The notes beneath the pieces were generated by a model. That model was not told the origin of the DNA, ran no database searches, and was given only the letters and a program-made list of their open reading frames with translations. From the NCBI GenBank assembly GCA_030035585.1, contig CM057462.1, positions 68,544,734-68,608,733 of the forward strand: DNA of 64,000 nt. Direction: 5' to 3'. This DNA comes from Dugong dugon. Lineage: Eukaryota > Chordata > Mammalia > Sirenia > Dugongidae. A program made the translations under genes and the position numbers. Shown piece after piece: positions 60,836 to 64,000 of the stretch (the stretch's first letter is position 1; every line of letters begins with the position of its first letter).

Positions 60836-61552
60836 CACTTCTGGGCAACATGGCGCTCTAGGCAGAAGTACCACACAATCCCACCACAGCAAAGATCTGA
60901 AAAACTAAGCCAAACAAAGAAAACAGCATCCTGAAACCCTAAGCATCAAATTAAGAGATAAAGAACTCAGCCAAGCACCAAATGGAATAAGAAACTGACA
61001 GAGAACAGAGAGCAAGGAGAGATATATGGTGAAATTAGGACATTTCCAGATAAACAGAAATTAAGGGAATATGTAAAAACCCAACCAAACTTACAAGAAT
61101 TATTAAAGGGAGCCCTTCTATCTGAAAACAAACAACTTCAGCTCACAGGCTGAATCTAGGATGCAGGATGATACCAGACAGATACCAATCTAGGAAATGA
61201 ACTCTCAAGGATTATCCAAAACCAAAAGAAATACAACAGGGAATCAGAGCAGTTAACTGTAAATGACAACAACATCAGAACAATAAAAGAGGGAATAAAC
61301 GATGTAGGTATAGAACCTTCTAATGGAGAGGAAGGCAAGGCAATACCAAGTAATAATAGACTGATTCAAACCTAGGAAGATAAGGGTAAATTCCAAGGTA
61401 ACCACAAAGAAAGTTAACAAACATACTCATAAAAATAAAGAACTAAAACATATAGTCTCAGTAAAAACAAAAGAAATGAAAAAAAAAAATCCACAAACAA
61501 AAGGAATTTAGCACAGGAGAGTAAGAGGAGCAAAGAAAAAGTCAGCACCACA
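60836..61552 (+). mobile_element. L1 'B3', 717-bp chimeric insertion
   Basis: The 13-mer taaagggagtcct is identical at 60823-60835 and 61553-61565, bracketing an L1-B piece. It begins at the exact L1-B 5' end ('cacttctgggcaacatggcg') and keeps the first 190 or so bases of the 5' UTR. At about 61025 it jumps to the ORF1 C-terminal end ('tatggtgaaattaggacatt') and then runs through the spacer to 'gtcagcaccaca'. In B2 an A15 run follows that point, suggesting priming at an internal A-tract. The inner junction shows short shared bases (ata/tat) and no GT-AG, so template switching fits better than splicing. Confidence 0.85.
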
Positions 61553-63059
61553 TAAAGGGAGTCCTTTGACCTGAGAACAAACAACATCAGACCACAGGAT
61601 GAATCTAGGACACAGGATTATACTAGCCAGATACCAACCTAGGAAATGAACTCTTAAGGACTGTCCAAAACTGGAAGAATTACAACAGGGAACCAGAGAG
61701 GTTAATCTGTAAATGACAACAACATCAGAACAATAAAAGAGGGAATAAACGGTGTAGGTATAGAACCTTCTAATGGAGAGGAAGGGAAGGCAACACCAAG
61801 TAATAATAGACAGATTCAAACCGAAGAAGATAAGGGTAAATTCCAAGGTAACCACAAAGAAAGTTAACAAACATACTCATAAAAATGAAGAACTAAAACA
61901 TGAAGTCTCAGTAAAAACAAAACCTACAGGAGAAATGGGAAAAAAAAATCCACAAAGGAATTCAACACAGGAGAGTGAGAGGAACATGGTCTCATGGAAC
62001 ATCTAGCTCAACTGGCATAACACAGTTTATAAAGACAATGTTCTACATTCTACCTTAGTGAGTAGTGTCTGGGGTCTTAAAAGCCTGTGAGCAGCCATAT
62101 AAGATACTCCACTGGTCTCAGCCCTTCGGGAGCAAAGGAGAATGAAGAGAACAGGATACAAGGAAAAGATTAGTCCAAAGGACTAATGGACCACAGCTAC
62201 TACAGCCTCCACCAGACTGAGTCCAGTACAACTAGATGGTGCCCGGCTACCACCACTGACTGCTCTAACCGGGATCACAACAGAGGTTTCTTGACAGAGC
62301 TGGAGAAGGATGTAGAACAAAATTCCAGCTCACAAAAAAAGACCAGATTTACTGGCCTGACAGACTGGAGAAACCCGAGAGTATGGCCCCCAGACACCCT
62401 TTTAGTTCAGAGATGAATTCACTCCCAAGGTTCACCATTCAGGTGAGAATTGGACAGCCCCATAAAACAAAGTGGGACTAATGAGGCACAGGAGTTCAGG
62501 GACAAGGTCTAGAAGGCAGGAGGAGACAAGAAACCTGGTGATAGGGAACGCAAGCTTGAGAAGGGACAGTGTTTACATGTTGTGAGGTTGTTAACCATTG
62601 CCATAGGGCAATATGTGTACTAAATGTTTAAAGAGAAACTATTTGTTCTGTAAACCTTCATCTAAGGTACAAAAAAAAAGAATTATCTATGTATCTGTGT
62701 GAGATGAGATTGACAAAAGCAACTCAAAATTTTGATGGGAAGCCTAGGGGCCAGTGAGTTGAAGATAATGGTGATGGAATAATTCTGAAAAGGGTAGTGA
62801 GAATAGCAGCATAACTGGAAGAATGTAATTGATGTCACTGAACTGTAAATGCAGAAATTTCTGAAATGGTGTATCTTTGGCTATGTATATTTTCACACAC
62901 ACAAAAAAAAAGGTCCTTTAAGGTCAAGAAGGGAGAGTGTTGACATATTGTGGGGTTGTTAACCAATGTCATAAAACAATATGTGTACTGACGGTTTAAT
63001 GAGAAACTATTTGTTCCGTAAACCTTCACCTAAAGTAGAAAAAAAGAAAATTTTTTAAA

Positions 63060-63367
63060 ATCTAAAACGATAAAGATCATGGAAAAAAATAGGGACAACA
63101 CTAGGAGCCCTAATACATGGCATAAACAGAATACAAACCATAAGTAACAATGCACAAACACCAGAAGAGAAACTAGATAACTGGGATCTCCTAAAAATCA
63201 AACATGCTCGTCAAAAAACTTCACCAAAAGAGTAAAAAGACAACCTACAGACTGGAAAGAAATTTTTGGCTATTACAAATCCGATCAGCATCTCATCCCT
63301 AAAATCTACAAGATACTTCAAAAACCTTAACAACAAAAAGACAAATAACCCAATTAAAAAATGGGCA
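63060..63367 (+). mobile_element. L1 'A2', continuation after B1 (ORF2 C-terminus)
   Basis: It picks up after the TSD with 'aagatcatggaaaaaaatag', which matches A1 at about 11920. It ends at 'aaaaatgggcaaag' (A1 about 12227), where another L1 begins. Confidence 0.9.
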
Positions 63368-64000
63368 AAGCAATAGAATTCAGCAAAATATCAAAAAAAT
63401 AATTCACTATGATCAAGTGGGATTTATACCAGGTATGCAGGGATGGTTCAACATTAGAAAAACAATCAATGTAATCCAAAGCATAAATAAAACAAAAGAC
63501 GAGAACCACATGATCTTATCAATCAAGGCAGACAAGGTATTTGACAAAGTCCAACACCCATTCATGATAAAAACTCTCAACAAAATAGGAATAGAAGGGA
63601 AATTCCTCAATATAATTAAGGGCATTTATACAAAGCCAACGGCCAACATCATCCTAAATGGAGAGAGTCTGAAAGCATTTCCCTTGAGAATAAGAACCAG
63701 ACAAGGATGCCCTTCATCACCACTCTTATTCAACATTGTGCTGGAAGTCCCAGCCAGAGCAATTAGGCTAGAAAAAGAAAGAAAAGGCATCCAAATAGGC
63801 AGAGAAGAAGTCACAGTATCTCTATTTGCAGATGATATGATCTTATACACAGAAAACCCCAAAGAATCCACAACAAAACTACTGGAACTAATAGAAGATT
63901 TCAGCAAAGTTTCAGGATACAAGATAAACATAAAAAATCAGTTGGATTCCTTTACACCAACAAAGAGAAACCTGAAGAGGAAATCACCAAATCAATACCA
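63368..64000 (+). mobile_element. L1 'A3', 5'-truncated, runs off the window
   Basis: The text steps back from the ORF2 C-terminus to the RT domain ('caatagaattcagcaaaata', A1 about 10660) and follows RT to the window edge. This is therefore a separate, 5'-truncated copy. RT motifs: QGWFNI at about 63440, motif [10 protein letters not shown] (codon 63525-63527; K for the catalytic D) and motif C FADDMILY intact at about 63827. Frame lesions are present. Its TSD and tail lie outside. Confidence 0.82.

Larger units (their letters stand above)
59859..63059 (+). mobile_element. L1 'B1', 3' part: ORF1, spacer, 3' UTR, no ORF2
   Basis: ORF1 resumes here after B2. The RRM and C-terminal domain are open at 60291-60835 (MQARRQWDDTYITLKEKNCQ). 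The element is then cut by B3 (60836-61552). From 61553 the ORF1-ORF2 spacer follows up to 'gagtgagaggaaca' (about 61985). There the text jumps straight to the 3' UTR ('tggtctcatggaacatctag'), which B2 has at about 58945. All of ORF2 is missing. The end is 'ctaaagtagaaaaaaagaaa', then the TSD. Without its inserts B1 is about 3.9 kb. Confidence 0.88.

Noticed and set aside
60836-61985. CRISPR-like or satellite direct repeat in the duplicated spacer (61100-61980)
   Set aside because: It is two copies of one L1 spacer, explained by B3 and its TSD; there is no short regular repeat and spacer pattern.

Overview
This is mammalian nuclear DNA with no intact protein-coding gene that I can support. 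It is almost wall-to-wall interspersed repeats. The tRNA-derived SINEs (five clear copies and several pieces) carry a 3' body of the type known from Afrotheria, and the L1 elements look like elephant L1s, so the source is most likely an elephant or another paenungulate. That is recognition from memory, not a database match. Nearly all LINE copies lie on the + strand.

Layout. 1-6285: old MIR/L2 debris, one AfroSINE, a MaLR-like solo LTR, and a beheaded olfactory receptor (minus strand) joined to an L1 scrap. 6303-13811: a full-length but dead L1 (called A1), inserted in a MIR with a 17-bp target-site duplication (TSD). 13812-17037: MIR, AfroSINE and L2. 17043-21816: an LTR with a perfect 5-bp TSD, decayed L1, a 98-bp L1 micro-insertion, and a second kind of solo LTR. 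21817-24760: a processed pseudogene of NOC3L. 24761-31313: old repeats and a 5'-truncated L1 with a 15-bp TSD and a G-rich tract in its 3' UTR. 31314-32249: an olfactory receptor with one in-frame stop and one missing codon. 32650-44617: an LTR, MIR/L2, AfroSINEs, the least repetitive stretch (about 36.8-40.6 kb) and an old L1 split by an LTR-like block.

44618-64000 is the most striking part, a nest of L1 insertions. L1 A2 landed in an AfroSINE. A2 was split by L1 B1 (TSD at 50344-50356 and 63060-63072). B1 was split by the full-length L1 B2 inside its ORF1, and again by a 717-bp chimeric L1 piece, B3 (13-bp TSD). A2 was also entered by a 5'-truncated L1, A3, which runs off the window. B1 has 5' UTR, ORF1 and 3' UTR but no ORF2, an ORF1-only layout like HAL1.

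The window therefore reads as a retrotransposon accumulation zone beside a small, degenerating pair of olfactory receptor relics. The genes do not form a pathway. What can be recovered is the order of insertions: AfroSINE, then A2, then B1, then B2 and B3.
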